DNA from: Falsirhodobacter flavus
GTDB taxonomy: Bacteria > Pseudomonadota > Alphaproteobacteria > Rhodobacterales > Rhodobacteraceae
Length of the DNA: 64,000 bases
Direction of reading: 5' to 3'
Assembly: GCA_029846755.1 (NCBI GenBank)
Contig: JARWBI010000005.1
Span: 62,001-126,000, forward strand
In this document: one piece after another, positions 38,436 to 47,292 of the stretch
Numbering within the stretch: position 1 is the first letter of the stretch
How the letters are laid out: each line of letters begins with the position of its first letter
Translations under genes and position numbers: made by a program
Notes under the pieces: generated by a model
The model's database searches: none
The model's input: only the letters and a program-made list of their open reading frames with translations
What the model was told of the DNA's origin: nothing

Positions 38436-39770
38436 TCAGATCTCGTCCAGCGCTTCGATGGACTTCTGCAGATCGTCCTTCGACACTTCCTTGTCGGTGA
38501 CCTTGGCACCGGCGACGATGTGATCGACGACCTTGTCTTCGAAGATCGGCGCGCGCAGTTGCTGCTGCATCTGCGGGTTCTTCTGCACGAATTCGAAGAA
38601 CTGACGCTCTTGCCCCGGATATTGACGAGCCTGGGTCAGGACGGCTTGCGTCATTTCCTGATCGGTCACCTGCACGTCGGCCTTGCGGCCGATTTCGGCC
38701 AGCAGCAGACCGAGGCGGACGCGGCGTTCGGCCAGCGACTTGTGCTCGTCCGTCGGTTCGACATGACCGTGGTTGTGGTCATGGACGTCCGGGTTTTCTT
38801 CGTGCCACAGCTGGTGCGCGATCTGCGCGGCTTCGGCTTCGACCAGTTTCGAGGGCAGCTCGAACGACACGAGGCCGTCCAGCTGGTCCAGCAGGGCGCG
38901 TTTCAGGATCGCGCGCGAGGCGCCTTTGTATTCGGCTTCCAGACGCTCGGAAATCTGGCCTTTCAGACCTGCCAGGTCTTCGGCGCCGTATTTCTTGGCC
39001 AGTTCGTCGTCGATCTCGGCCTCTTTCGGGGCTTTGACGGCTTTGACGGTGCAGGCGAACGAAGCTTCTTTACCAGCGAGGTGCTTCGCGCCGTATTCGG
39101 CGGGGAAGGTCACCTTCACTTCGACTTCGTCATCGACCTTGGCGCCGACCAGCTGGTCTTCGAAACCGGGGATGAACGAACCCGAACCCAGAACCAGCGG
39201 ATAGTCTTCGGCGGTGCCGCCCTCGAACAGTTCGCCATCGACCGAGCCCTTGAAGTCGATCGTGATCTGATCGCCTTCCTTGGCTTTCGATCCCTTGCGG
39301 CGATCTTCGAAGACCTGCGCGGTCGATGCGAGGTTCTTCAGCGCTTCTTCGACCGAAGCGTCGTCGGCCTTCACGACCAGACGCTCCAGCGCGACCGAGG
39401 AGGTGTCCAGTTCCGGGATTTCCGGCAGGGCTTCATAGGACATCTCGACCACGACGTCCTGACCTTCCTTCCACTCCTCGCCGCCGACCATCTTCACGTC
39501 GGGCTGGAGGGCGGGGCGGTCGCCGGTCTTTTCGAAATGTTCGCGCATGGCGCCGTCGACGGCGTCCTGCATGGCGTCGCCCAGAACGCGCGGGCCGAAC
39601 TGCTTTTTCAGCATCGCCATCGGGACCTTGCCCTTGCGGAAGCCCTTGATTTCCACTTCGGGCTGCGCTTCGAGCAGCTTTTCATGCACCTTGGCGTCCA
39701 GTTCGGCCGCCGGAACGGTGATCGTGTAGCTGCGTTTCAGACCTTCGTTCAGCGTCTCGGTGACCTGCAT
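38436..39770 (-). CDS. tig: trigger factor (ribosome-associated chaperone)
   Basis: 444 residues. The N-terminal ribosome-binding domain ends in the signature GFRKGKVP, followed by the PPIase (FKBP-like) domain with [15 protein letters not shown] and a long helical C-terminal chaperone domain. A His/Asp/Asn-rich stretch ([11 protein letters not shown]) near residue 345 is in the C-terminal arm. The start at 39770 follows AGGACG. A tRNA-Leu gene ends 21 bases upstream on the same strand, so the two are probably transcribed together. Confidence 0.96.
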   Translation of the reverse strand: MQVTETLNEGLKRSYTITVPAAELDAKVHEKLLEAQPEVEIKGFRKGKVPMAMLKKQFGPRVLGDAMQDAVDGAMREHFEKTGDRPALQPDVKMVGGEEWKEGQDVVVEMSYEALPEIPELDTSSVALERLVVKADDASVEEALKNLASTAQVFEDRRKGSKAKEGDQITIDFKGSVDGELFEGGTAEDYPLVLGSGSFIPGFEDQLVGAKVDDEVEVKVTFPAEYGAKHLAGKEASFACTVKAVKAPKEAEIDDELAKKYGAEDLAGLKGQISERLEAEYKGASRAILKRALLDQLDGLVSFELPSKLVEAEAAQIAHQLWHEENPDVHDHNHGHVEPTDEHKSLAERRVRLGLLLAEIGRKADVQVTDQEMTQAVLTQARQYPGQERQFFEFVQKNPQMQQQLRAPIFEDKVVDHIVAGAKVTDKEVSKDDLQKSIEALDEI

Positions 39771-39791
39771 GTATCGTCCTTTTTCAATCTT

Positions 39792-39876
39792 TGGTGCGGG
39801 TGGAGGGACTTGAACCCCCACGCCTTGCGGCGCCAGAACCTAAATCTGGTGCGTCTGCCAATTTCGCCACACCCGC
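39792..39876 (-). tRNA. tRNA-Leu (anticodon UAG), CCA encoded
   Basis: An 85-base type II tRNA on the minus strand. The acceptor GCGGGTG pairs with CACCCGC, the anticodon arm is CCAGA-TTTAGGT-TCTGG with anticodon TAG, a long variable arm (CGCCGCAAGGCG) is present, and the T-arm carries GTTCAAGTC. The 3' CCA is encoded. It reads CUA/CUG-type leucine codons. It lies between nnr and tig, all on the minus strand. Confidence 0.96.
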
Positions 39877-39953
39877 ATTCCCGCGAACCCCGCAGGGCAC
39901 GCAATTGGAGCGCCTTCTAGCAAAGCCGTTTGGGGGATGCGAGAGGAAAAGCG

Positions 39954-41354
39954 TCACGAGACCAGCGCGCGAAGCACCTTCGGCAATTCTTCGGGGATGT
40001 CTTCGGCGATGAGGCCGGGCCCGAAGCTGCGCGCGGCCGCGACATGCAGGCAGGCGGCGGTCTGCGCGGCGTCGAAGGGGGCGGCGCCGCGGGCCAGAAG
40101 TCCGGCGATCATCCCCGCCAGCACGTCGCCCGATCCGGCGGTCGCGAGCCACCCCGCGCCGCGCCCGTCCACGATGGCGGCGCGGCCGGAGGCTTCGGCA
40201 ATGGAGGTGTCGTGGCCTTTCAGCAGGACGGTGCAGCCCGCGCGGCGGGCAGCCTCGCGGACCGCCTCGACCTTGGGCATATCCGCAAGGTCGGGGAACA
40301 TCCGCGCGAATTCCCCCCGGTGCGGGGTCAGGACGCAGCGCGGGTGCAGGCGCGGGTTCTTGCCAAGCGCTGTCAGGGCGTCGGCGTCGAGGACGGTGGG
40401 ACGATCCGCCGCAAGAACGGAGGGGAGCGTCTTTCGTGCGCGGTCGATCCCCATGCCGGGGCCGAGGCAGATCGCGGTGATGCGCTTGTCCTTCAATATC
40501 TCGGCAGGAGAGTCGATGCGCAGCATGATTGCATCCAGCCGTGCGGCATTTTCGGCCTGCGCCTCGGGCGGGGTGACGAGCGTGACCAGCCCCGCGCCGA
40601 TCCGCAGCGCAGCGCGGGCTGTCAGTCGCGCCGCGCCGCCGTGGCCGGGCGGGCCGCCAAGGACGATGGCATGGCCGTGATCGTATTTGTGGCCGTCGCC
40701 TTTTTGCAGCAGCCGGACATCCGGCGCGGCGAGGTGCAGATCGGACGAAGCGGCAAGGCCAAGGTCCGCGACGTAAAGCCGTCCGGTGGCCGCCGGACCT
40801 GCGCCAATGAAATGGCCGGGCTTGGGGGCGTGGAACGTCACGGTCAGGTCGGCGTCGAAGGCAGGCTCGGTGCGCGATCCGGTGTCGAGGTCGATCCCGG
40901 TCGGCCCATCCACTGCGACGCGGTATCTGGCTTTAGGAACGGTCATGGCGATCGGGCGGGGGCGGCCGATCCCGAACAGCGCGTCGATCAGCAGATCCGT
41001 CTGCGGCGTGTGTTGGGATGCCACGGGGCCGATCGTCTGCCATCTTTGGCGCATCGCCTGCGCCTCGGTGCTGCGGCTGTCGGCATAGGCGAAGACCTCG
41101 ACAGGCCAGCCGCGGGCGTGGAGGAGGCGGGCCACGACATACCCGTCGCCACCATTGTTTCCCGGGCCGCAAAGCACGAGCGTGTGCGGCGGATCGTTCC
41201 GCAGGTCCGGCCATTGCGCGAGGATCGCATCGACCACTGCCTGTCCCGCCTGTTCCATCATCTGTTCGGGGGTGATGGTGCCGGAGGCGAAGGCATGCTC
41301 CTCCATGCCTTTGATTTGGGCAGAAGTAAGGATCGGGGCGCCTTCCTGCGGCAA
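39954..41354 (-). CDS. nnr: bifunctional NAD(P)H-hydrate epimerase/dehydratase
   Basis: About 460 residues. The N-terminal YjeF_N epimerase domain (LTSAQIKGMEE, MEQAGQAVVDAI, LCGPGNNGGDGYVVARLL) is followed by the C-terminal ADP-dependent dehydratase domain (VLGGPPGHGGAARL, CLGPGMG, LTPHRGEFARMFP, GSGDVLAGMIAGLLA). It repairs hydrated NADH/NADPH. The start is uncertain. TTG 41354 is the nearest standard codon giving the full domain; the strongest SD (AGGAAGG) instead sits seven bases before an ATC at 41333; ATG 41306 would cut the domain. Confidence 0.9.
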   Translation of the reverse strand: MPQEGAPILTSAQIKGMEEHAFASGTITPEQMMEQAGQAVVDAILAQWPDLRNDPPHTLVLCGPGNNGGDGYVVARLLHARGWPVEVFAYADSRSTEAQAMRQRWQTIGPVASQHTPQTDLLIDALFGIGRPRPIAMTVPKARYRVAVDGPTGIDLDTGSRTEPAFDADLTVTFHAPKPGHFIGAGPAATGRLYVADLGLAASSDLHLAAPDVRLLQKGDGHKYDHGHAIVLGGPPGHGGAARLTARAALRIGAGLVTLVTPPEAQAENAARLDAIMLRIDSPAEILKDKRITAICLGPGMGIDRARKTLPSVLAADRPTVLDADALTALGKNPRLHPRCVLTPHRGEFARMFPDLADMPKVEAVREAARRAGCTVLLKGHDTSIAEASGRAAIVDGRGAGWLATAGSGDVLAGMIAGLLARGAAPFDAAQTAACLHVAAARSFGPGLIAEDIPEELPKVLRALVS

Positions 41355-41356
41355 AT

Positions 41357-41369
41357 CATTCTCAGAATG
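41357..41369. promoter_or_regulatory. 13-base perfect palindrome in the nnr/glnB divergent region
   Basis: CATTCT-C-AGAATG lies immediately upstream of the nnr start region and 142 bases before glnB. It could be a regulator site or a leader hairpin of nnr. No known regulator consensus is recognised. Confidence 0.35.
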
Positions 41370-41489
41370 CTGCGAATACGGGCGATGTGATGAAATTTTG
41401 TGCGTCACTTTGCGCTTTCCCGCCTTGGCCCGGATGGTTTCTTCATGTCCGATTGTAGCGCCGCATGAGAAATGGTCAGTGGCAGGTGA

Positions 41490-41849
<360 letters not shown>

Positions 41850-41881
41850 TTTCTACTGATTAAAGGAAGGAGTTCATCCTG

Positions 41882-43291
41882 ATGAGCAAGGTTCAGGACG
41901 CCCTGAAGCTGATGAAGGACGAGGAAGTCGAATACGTCGATATCCGCTTCACCGATCCCAAGGGCAAGCTGCAGCACGTCACGCTGGTGGTCGATCTGGT
42001 CGACGAAGACTTCTTCGAGGAAGGCTTCATGTTCGACGGATCGTCGATCGCCGGCTGGAAGTCGATCGACCAGTCCGACATGAAGCTGATCCTCGACCCG
42101 ACCTCGGTCTATATCGACCCCTTCTATGCCGAAAAGACGATGTGCGTGCATTGCAACGTCGTCGAGCCGGACACCGGCGAAGCCTATAGCCGCGACCCGC
42201 GCGGAACCGCAGAGAAGGCCGAGGCCTATCTGAAGTCGTCGGGAATCGGCGATGCGTTCTACTGCGGGCCGGAAGCCGAATTCTTCATGTTCGACGACGT
42301 GCGGTATTCCGTGTCGATGAACAAGGTGTCGTTCCAGGTGGACGCTGTGGACGCGGCATGGAACACCGACACCGTCTATGAAGGCGGCAACTCGGGCCAC
42401 CGTCCGGGCGTCAAGGGCGGTTATTTCCCCGTCAACCCGATCGACGATGCGCAGGACCTGCGCGGCGAGATGCTGTCCACAATGAAGCGCATGGGCATCA
42501 AGGTCGACAAGCACCACCACGAGGTCGCGTCCAACCAGCACGAGCTGGGCATGATCTTCGGCGGGCTGACCGAGCAGGCCGACAACATCCAGAAATACAA
42601 ATACGTCATCCACAACGTCGCCCATGCCTATGGCAAGACCGTGACGTTCATGCCCAAGCCCATCAAGGGCGACAACGGCAGCGGGATGCATGTGAACATG
42701 TCGATCTGGAAGGACGGCAAGCCGCTGTTCGCAGGCGACAAATATGCCGACCTGTCGCAGGAGGCGCTGTATTTCATCGGCGGCATCCTGAAGCACGCGA
42801 AAGCGCTGAACGCGATCACCAACCCGTCGACCAACAGCTACAAGCGTCTGATCCCGGGCTTCGAGGCTCCGGTTCTGCGCGCCTATTCGGCACGCAACCG
42901 TTCGGGTGCGGTCCGTATTCCATGGACCGAATCGCCGAAAGCCAAGCGCGTCGAAGCCCGCTTCCCCGATCCGTCGGCGAACCCGTATCTGGCATTCGCC
43001 GCGCTGCTGATGGCCGGTCTGGACGGGATCAAGAACAAGATCGACCCGGGCCCGGCTTCGGACAAGGACCTCTATGATCTGCCGCCGGAAGAACTGGCCG
43101 CGATCCCGACCGTCTGCGGCTCGCTGCGCGAGGCGTTGGAGGAGTTGGAGAAGGATCACGAGTTCCTGCTGGCCGGCGACGTGTTCACCAAGGACCAGCT
43201 GGACGGTTACATGGCGCTGAAATGGGAAGAGGTCTATGCTTACGAGCATACGCCGCACCCCATCGAGTATCAGATGTATTACAGCTGCTGA
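41882..43291 (+). CDS. glnA: glutamine synthetase type I
   Basis: 469 residues. Signatures are [26 protein letters not shown] (ATP-binding) and [10 protein letters not shown]. The adenylylation tyrosine lies in [10 protein letters not shown] (Tyr398 counting Met), so the enzyme should be controlled by GlnE. It makes glutamine from glutamate and ammonia. A strong AAGGAAGGAG SD precedes it. It is the second gene of the glnBA operon, followed by a terminator. Confidence 0.98.
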   Translation: MSKVQDALKLMKDEEVEYVDIRFTDPKGKLQHVTLVVDLVDEDFFEEGFMFDGSSIAGWKSIDQSDMKLILDPTSVYIDPFYAEKTMCVHCNVVEPDTGEAYSRDPRGTAEKAEAYLKSSGIGDAFYCGPEAEFFMFDDVRYSVSMNKVSFQVDAVDAAWNTDTVYEGGNSGHRPGVKGGYFPVNPIDDAQDLRGEMLSTMKRMGIKVDKHHHEVASNQHELGMIFGGLTEQADNIQKYKYVIHNVAHAYGKTVTFMPKPIKGDNGSGMHVNMSIWKDGKPLFAGDKYADLSQEALYFIGGILKHAKALNAITNPSTNSYKRLIPGFEAPVLRAYSARNRSGAVRIPWTESPKAKRVEARFPDPSANPYLAFAALLMAGLDGIKNKIDPGPASDKDLYDLPPEELAAIPTVCGSLREALEELEKDHEFLLAGDVFTKDQLDGYMALKWEEVYAYEHTPHPIEYQMYYSC

Positions 43292-43298
43292 TCGCAGC

Positions 43299-43326
43299 AA
43301 AGGCCGCCCCCTCCGGGCGGCCTTTT
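43299..43326 (+). terminator. intrinsic terminator of glnBA
   Basis: AAGGCCGCCC (43300-43309) pairs with GGGCGGCCTT (43315-43324) around CCTCC, followed by TT. It starts eight bases after the glnA stop. Confidence 0.88.
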
Positions 43327-43357
43327 CCGTTGGATTGCGGGGTTTTACCCCGCGATC

Positions 43358-44509
43358 TTAGCGTCTCGCGGTAAGGTTGACCTGCACTTCCACCGGGAAG
43401 CCCACAGTCGCCTCGTCAGCATAGCTTTGGCCGATGGCATAGTCGCGGCGGTCAAGCGTGGCGCTGCCTTGCATCGTGGCGATGCCATCTTCGATCGTCA
43501 GCGTGAAGGGCATTTGCACCGGGGCCTCGGCACCGCGCAGGTTCAGGGTGCCGCGGGCGATGAATGCGGTGCCCTCGGGCTGGATATCGGCGGTGAAGGT
43601 CGCCGTTGCGTGATGGGCGACGTCGAAGAAGTCCGCACCTTTCGCCTGTTCGCTGACGGTGCCGAGCGTGACGCTGGGCATGGCGATCGTAACGGTCACC
43701 TGGCCGGTTCCGGATGCTTCATCGAAGGCGATGGCGGCGGTCCAGTCCGCGAAGCTGCCCTGCACATCGGTTCCCATCTGGCGGACGGTGAAGCCCAAGC
43801 TGCCTTCGGTCACCTGCCAGTCTGAGGCGACGGCTTCGAGCCTTTGCACCGGGGCTTCGCTCGGCGGGATCATGGCGAAGGCGATCCCTGCGCCTGCGGC
43901 ATAGATGGCGAGGGCCGCTGCGGCCGGGGCGGCGCGATGGCCATGATGGCCCGGACCCGCATGTTCGCCGCGCACCATCCGCGACAGCGTGGCATCGCGG
44001 TCTATGGCCGCGTGTTTGATCGCCCCCGCGATATGCAGGATCAGCGAGCCGACGAGCATCCATGCGAAAGTCTGATGTGCGAGGCCCATGGCGGCCGCGA
44101 GGCTCTCGGATTTGGGAATGAAGGGCAGCCCCTGCGACAGCGGCCAGAGGATCTGCGAGAAACCCTCGGTCGCGGCATGCTGGATCCAGCCGGTCAGCGG
44201 CACCATGACCAGCGCGGCATAGAGGACCCAGTGCACCGTCTCGGCCAGCAGGGTCTCGGCGCGGCGTTCGGGGTGCAGAGAAGCGGGTCGGGGCTGGCTG
44301 AGCGCCCAGAGGATGCGGATCAGCGCGACGGCGAAGATCGCCACGCCCAGCGTCTTGTGCAGCGAGAAAAGCTGCACCTTGCGGTCGATGTCGAAGCCGC
44401 CGCGATTTGCGATCAAGCCGAGTGGGAGCTCGGTCAGGATCAGAAGAGCGGTCAGCCAGTGCAGGATGCGCGCGACGCTGCCATAGCTTCGGGGGGTGTT
44501 TTTCAGCAT
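43358..44509 (-). CDS. cytochrome b561 domain fused to a YceI-like domain
   Basis: 383 residues. The N-terminal 185 or so residues form a four-helix di-heme cytochrome b561 (His in ARILHWLTA, SLHKTLGV, AETVHWVLY, GLAHQTFAW and SLILHIAGAIKH). One more membrane helix (ALAIYAAGAGIAFAMI) links to a YceI lipocalin-like domain (about residues 225-380) with DFFDVAHHATATFTA and LTIEDG. YceI binds polyisoprenoids, so the fusion may link quinone or prenyl lipids to electron transfer. The start at 44509 is the b561 N-terminus. The gene is divergent from fabD. Confidence 0.88.
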   Translation of the reverse strand: MLKNTPRSYGSVARILHWLTALLILTELPLGLIANRGGFDIDRKVQLFSLHKTLGVAIFAVALIRILWALSQPRPASLHPERRAETLLAETVHWVLYAALVMVPLTGWIQHAATEGFSQILWPLSQGLPFIPKSESLAAAMGLAHQTFAWMLVGSLILHIAGAIKHAAIDRDATLSRMVRGEHAGPGHHGHRAAPAAAALAIYAAGAGIAFAMIPPSEAPVQRLEAVASDWQVTEGSLGFTVRQMGTDVQGSFADWTAAIAFDEASGTGQVTVTIAMPSVTLGTVSEQAKGADFFDVAHHATATFTADIQPEGTAFIARGTLNLRGAEAPVQMPFTLTIEDGIATMQGSATLDRRDYAIGQSYADEATVGFPVEVQVNLTARR

Positions 44510-44661
44510 GGGTGGCTCCGGGGAGGTTTGAGCGAGGATAGCGTCGCCCGGCCTCGATGAATTCCCCCGCGCGCGCACAGCGGTTGTGCAAACGGAAGGG
44601 GCGTCATGTTGCACGGGCTTTCCCCGCGCGGTATTCCCGGAAAAAGCATGAAGGAGCCAGT

Positions 44662-45600
44662 ATGAGCCGCGCATTCGTATTTCCCGGGCAAGGCGCCCAG
44701 ACAATCGGCATGGGGCGCGCCCTTGCGGAAGCCTATCCGGCGGCGAAGGCCGTATTCGACGAGGTGGACGACGCGCTTTCGGAAAAGCTTTCGGCGCTGA
44801 TCTGGGACGGCAGCATCGAGGAACTTACGCTGACCCGCAACGCGCAGCCGGCCCTGATGGCGACGTCGATCGCGGCGCTGCGGGCGCTGGAGGCGGAGGG
44901 CGTGGGGATCGAGGCGGCGAGCTTCGTTGCGGGCCATAGCTTGGGTGAATATTCGGCGCTGTGTGCGGCGGGGTCCCTGAGGCTGGCGGATACAGCGCGG
45001 CTGCTGCGCGTGCGCGGGACCGCGATGCAGGAGGCGGTGCCTGTCGGTGTCGGAGCGATGGCGGCGTTGCTGGGGCTGGATTTCGAGGCGGCGACGGCGG
45101 TTGCGGCCGAGGCGGCGCAGGGCGAGGTCTGTCAGGCGGCAAACGACAACGATCCGGGGCAGGTCGTGGTGTCGGGCCACAAAGGCGCAGTCGAACGCGC
45201 GCTGGAGATCGCGAAGGCGCGCGGCGCAAAACGCGCGATCCTGCTGCCGGTTTCTGCGCCTTTCCACTGCTCGCTGATGCAGCCTGCCGCCGCAATCATG
45301 TCCGAAGCGCTTTCGGCGGTGGAAATCGCCGCGCCGAAGGTTCCCGTGGTCGTCAACGTGCGTGCCGAAGCGGTAAGCGAGCCGGACCGCATCCGCGCGC
45401 TGCTGGTGGCGCAGGTGACGGGTTCGGTCCGTTGGCGCGAGTCGGTGCTGTGGATGGAGCAGGCGGGCGTCGGCGAGTTCTGGGAGATAGGGGCGGGCAA
45501 GGCGCTGTCGGGGATGATCCGGCGGATCGCGAAGGAATCGGTGACCCGTTCGGTCGGTGCGCCGGAGGACGTTACGGCGGCTGCAGAGTCGCTTCGCTGA
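44662..45600 (+). CDS. fabD: malonyl-CoA:ACP transacylase
   Basis: 312 residues. The active-site serine lies in VAGHSLGEYSALC and the His in the ILLPVSAPFHCSLM region; FVFPGQGAQTIGMG is the usual N-terminus. It loads malonyl onto AcpP for fatty acid synthesis. AAGGAG at 44651-44656 supports ATG 44662. fabG and acpP follow on the same strand after a small minus-strand gene. Confidence 0.97.
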   Translation: MSRAFVFPGQGAQTIGMGRALAEAYPAAKAVFDEVDDALSEKLSALIWDGSIEELTLTRNAQPALMATSIAALRALEAEGVGIEAASFVAGHSLGEYSALCAAGSLRLADTARLLRVRGTAMQEAVPVGVGAMAALLGLDFEAATAVAAEAAQGEVCQAANDNDPGQVVVSGHKGAVERALEIAKARGAKRAILLPVSAPFHCSLMQPAAAIMSEALSAVEIAAPKVPVVVNVRAEAVSEPDRIRALLVAQVTGSVRWRESVLWMEQAGVGEFWEIGAGKALSGMIRRIAKESVTRSVGAPEDVTAAAESLR

Positions 45601-45606
45601 GCTTTT

Positions 45607-45630
45607 CGCCGCCCCTTTACGGGGGCGGCG
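45607..45630 (+). terminator. GC-rich hairpin after fabD
   Basis: CGCCGCCCC (45607-45615) pairs with GGGGCGGCG (45622-45630) seven bases after the fabD stop. A second small palindrome, GGCGGA-AA-TCCGCC, follows at 45641-45654. No T-run follows either, so termination is likely but not certain. Confidence 0.5.
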
Positions 45631-45685
45631 GGCGCCTCATGGCGGAAATCCGCCGAAATTAGGACTAACGATTAAATTTTGAGCG

Positions 45686-45916
45686 TTAGAGCGGTCCGAC
45701 AGACTTGTCTTTTTCGACAATAAAGGGTTTGTTCACCTTGTCGGCGCGGGCTTGGTGAAGGTCCGTTGCGATGATCTGACGCCAAGCGGCAAGCACGAGA
45801 CCTGCAATGCCGCCCAGCACATAAGCAAGAAAGACCATGGCCACGCCATGGCCGGACAGCGCAGCCAGCAGGCTTGCGCAGATAGCGCTGAGCAATCCGA
45901 TAATCATCGCGGGCAT
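45686..45916 (-). CDS. small two-helix membrane protein, unknown
   Basis: 76 residues from ATG 45916, supported by GGAGGA five bases upstream; an in-frame ATG at 45937 has no SD. Two membrane helices (MIIGLLSAICASLLAAL and VAMVFLAYVLGGIAGLVLA) are followed by a charged cytoplasmic tail. No family is recognised. It sits on the minus strand between fabD and fabG. Confidence 0.7.
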   Translation of the reverse strand: MPAMIIGLLSAICASLLAALSGHGVAMVFLAYVLGGIAGLVLAAWRQIIATDLHQARADKVNKPFIVEKDKSVGPL

Positions 45917-46099
45917 GATGTTCCTCCACAAACCCATTGTGGGGTTAATATTCCTGTTACGCAACCACGAGTTGCCCCGTTTGGTTCCTGTCCCTCTATC
46001 GTGATCAAGACTGTGGCATGAATGAGACTTCATTCCGGCTTGGCGGGGCGGCCCGCATGCTGCTATGTGCGCCGCCAACCATGAGGACAGGAGACTGAC

Positions 46100-46837
46100 A
46101 TGTTCGATCTGACGGGAAAGACCGCGCTTATCACCGGCGCATCGGGTGGCATCGGCGCCGAGATCGCGCGCGTGCTGCACGGGGCCGGCGCGACGGTGGG
46201 GCTTTCGGGAACGCGGATCGAACCGCTTGAAGCGCTGGCGGCGGAGTTGGGCGAGCGCGCCTTCGTGCTGCCGTGCAACCTGTCGGATGCCGCTGCGGTC
46301 GAGGAACTGCCCAAGCAGGCAGCCGCCGCGATGGGGTCGGTGGACATTCTGGTCAACAATGCCGGGATCACGCGCGACGGGCTGATGATGCGCATGTCGG
46401 ATGAGGATTGGGAGCAGGTGATCGACGTGAACCTGACCTCGACCTTCCGGCTGTCGCGCGGGGTGCTGCGCGGGATGATGAAGACCCGCTGGGGGCGGAT
46501 CGTCAACATCTCGTCCATCGTGGGGACGGGGGGCAATCCGGGGCAGGCGAACTATGCCGCCGCCAAGGCCGGGATGGTCGGCATGTCGAAAAGCCTGGCG
46601 GCCGAGGTGGCGACGCGCGGCGTGACCGTCAACTGCATCGCGCCGGGCTTCATCGCGACCGCCATGACGGACAAGCTGAACGACGAGCAGCGCGAGCGGC
46701 TGCTGGTCAAGATCCCCGCGGGCCGCATGGGCGAGGTGCGCGACATCGCGGCGGCGGTGCTGTATCTGGCCAGCGACGAGGGCGGTTACGTCACCGGATC
46801 GACCCTGCATGTCAACGGCGGCATGAGCATGGTCTGA
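46100..46837 (+). CDS. fabG: 3-oxoacyl-ACP reductase
   Basis: 245 residues, a classical SDR: TGASGGIG cofactor loop, NNAGITRDGL, Ser in ISSIVG, and the YAAAK catalytic pair. The C-terminal GSTLHVNGGMSMV is typical of FabG. It reduces 3-oxoacyl-ACP with NADPH. SD AGGACAGGAG precedes the ATG. acpP follows after 169 bases with its own promoter. Confidence 0.97.
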   Translation: MFDLTGKTALITGASGGIGAEIARVLHGAGATVGLSGTRIEPLEALAAELGERAFVLPCNLSDAAAVEELPKQAAAAMGSVDILVNNAGITRDGLMMRMSDEDWEQVIDVNLTSTFRLSRGVLRGMMKTRWGRIVNISSIVGTGGNPGQANYAAAKAGMVGMSKSLAAEVATRGVTVNCIAPGFIATAMTDKLNDEQRERLLVKIPAGRMGEVRDIAAAVLYLASDEGGYVTGSTLHVNGGMSMV

Positions 46838-46853
46838 TCGCACTTGAAAGGGT

Positions 46854-46881
46854 TTGCCTTGGCATCATACCCTTGCTATAG
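46854..46881 (+). promoter_or_regulatory. acpP promoter
   Basis: TTGCCT (46854-46859), 16 bases and CTATAG (46876-46881) lie just after the fabG stop. The predicted transcript start near 46888 gives an acpP leader of about 120 bases. Confidence 0.6.
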
Positions 46882-46887
46882 CGCGCT

Positions 46888-47006
46888 TCAAGACCACGGG
46901 GGCCGCAATGCCACCGGGGCAACCCGTCACGAAAGTCGGGACAATCGCCCTTCCGGGGCAAGTGACAAAATGACGGGACCGCTCCCGCAACGAATGAGGA
47001 AGTGAC
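46888..47006 (+). promoter_or_regulatory. structured acpP leader with a possible 21-codon ORF
   Basis: The leader has two competing pairings: CCCGTCA (46923-46929) with TGACGGG (46971-46977), and GTCAC (46926-46930) with GTGAC (46962-46966). A 9-base direct repeat CCGGGGCAA occurs at 46914-46922 and 46953-46961. An ATG at 46908 opens a 21-codon frame ending in TGA at 46971-46973, inside the second arm. Whether it is translated is unknown. Confidence 0.4.
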
Positions 47007-47240
47007 ATGAGCGACATCGCTGATCGCGTGAAGAAGATCGTCGTCGAGCATCTGGGCGTCGAAGAAGAAAAGGTGACCGAGAATGCCTCGTTCATCGACG
47101 ATCTGGGCGCGGACAGCCTCGACACCGTCGAGCTGGTGATGGCTTTCGAAGAAGAGTTCGGCATCGAGATTCCGGACGACGCTGCCGAAACCATCCAGAC
47201 CTTCGGCGATGCGGTGAAATTCATCACCGAAGCCGCCTGA
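47007..47240 (+). CDS. acpP: acyl carrier protein
   Basis: 77 residues, acidic. The phosphopantetheine serine is in the invariant [19 protein letters not shown] motif (Ser near residue 37). It carries acyl chains during fatty acid synthesis. SD GAGGAAGTG lies before the ATG. A terminator follows. The next fab gene, fabF, is 3.2 kb away beyond the phytochrome genes. Confidence 0.98.
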   Translation: MSDIADRVKKIVVEHLGVEEEKVTENASFIDDLGADSLDTVELVMAFEEEFGIEIPDDAAETIQTFGDAVKFITEAA

Positions 47241-47260
47241 GCTTTCTGCCTTTCAAGGAA

Positions 47261-47287
47261 AAGGGCGCCCGGTCGGGCGCCCTTTTT
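47261..47287 (+). terminator. intrinsic terminator after acpP
   Basis: AAGGGCGCCC (47261-47270), loop GGTC, GGGCGCCCTT (47275-47284), then further T. It also lies five bases before the stop of the convergent bphP gene. Confidence 0.88.
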
Positions 47288-47292
47288 CGTTT

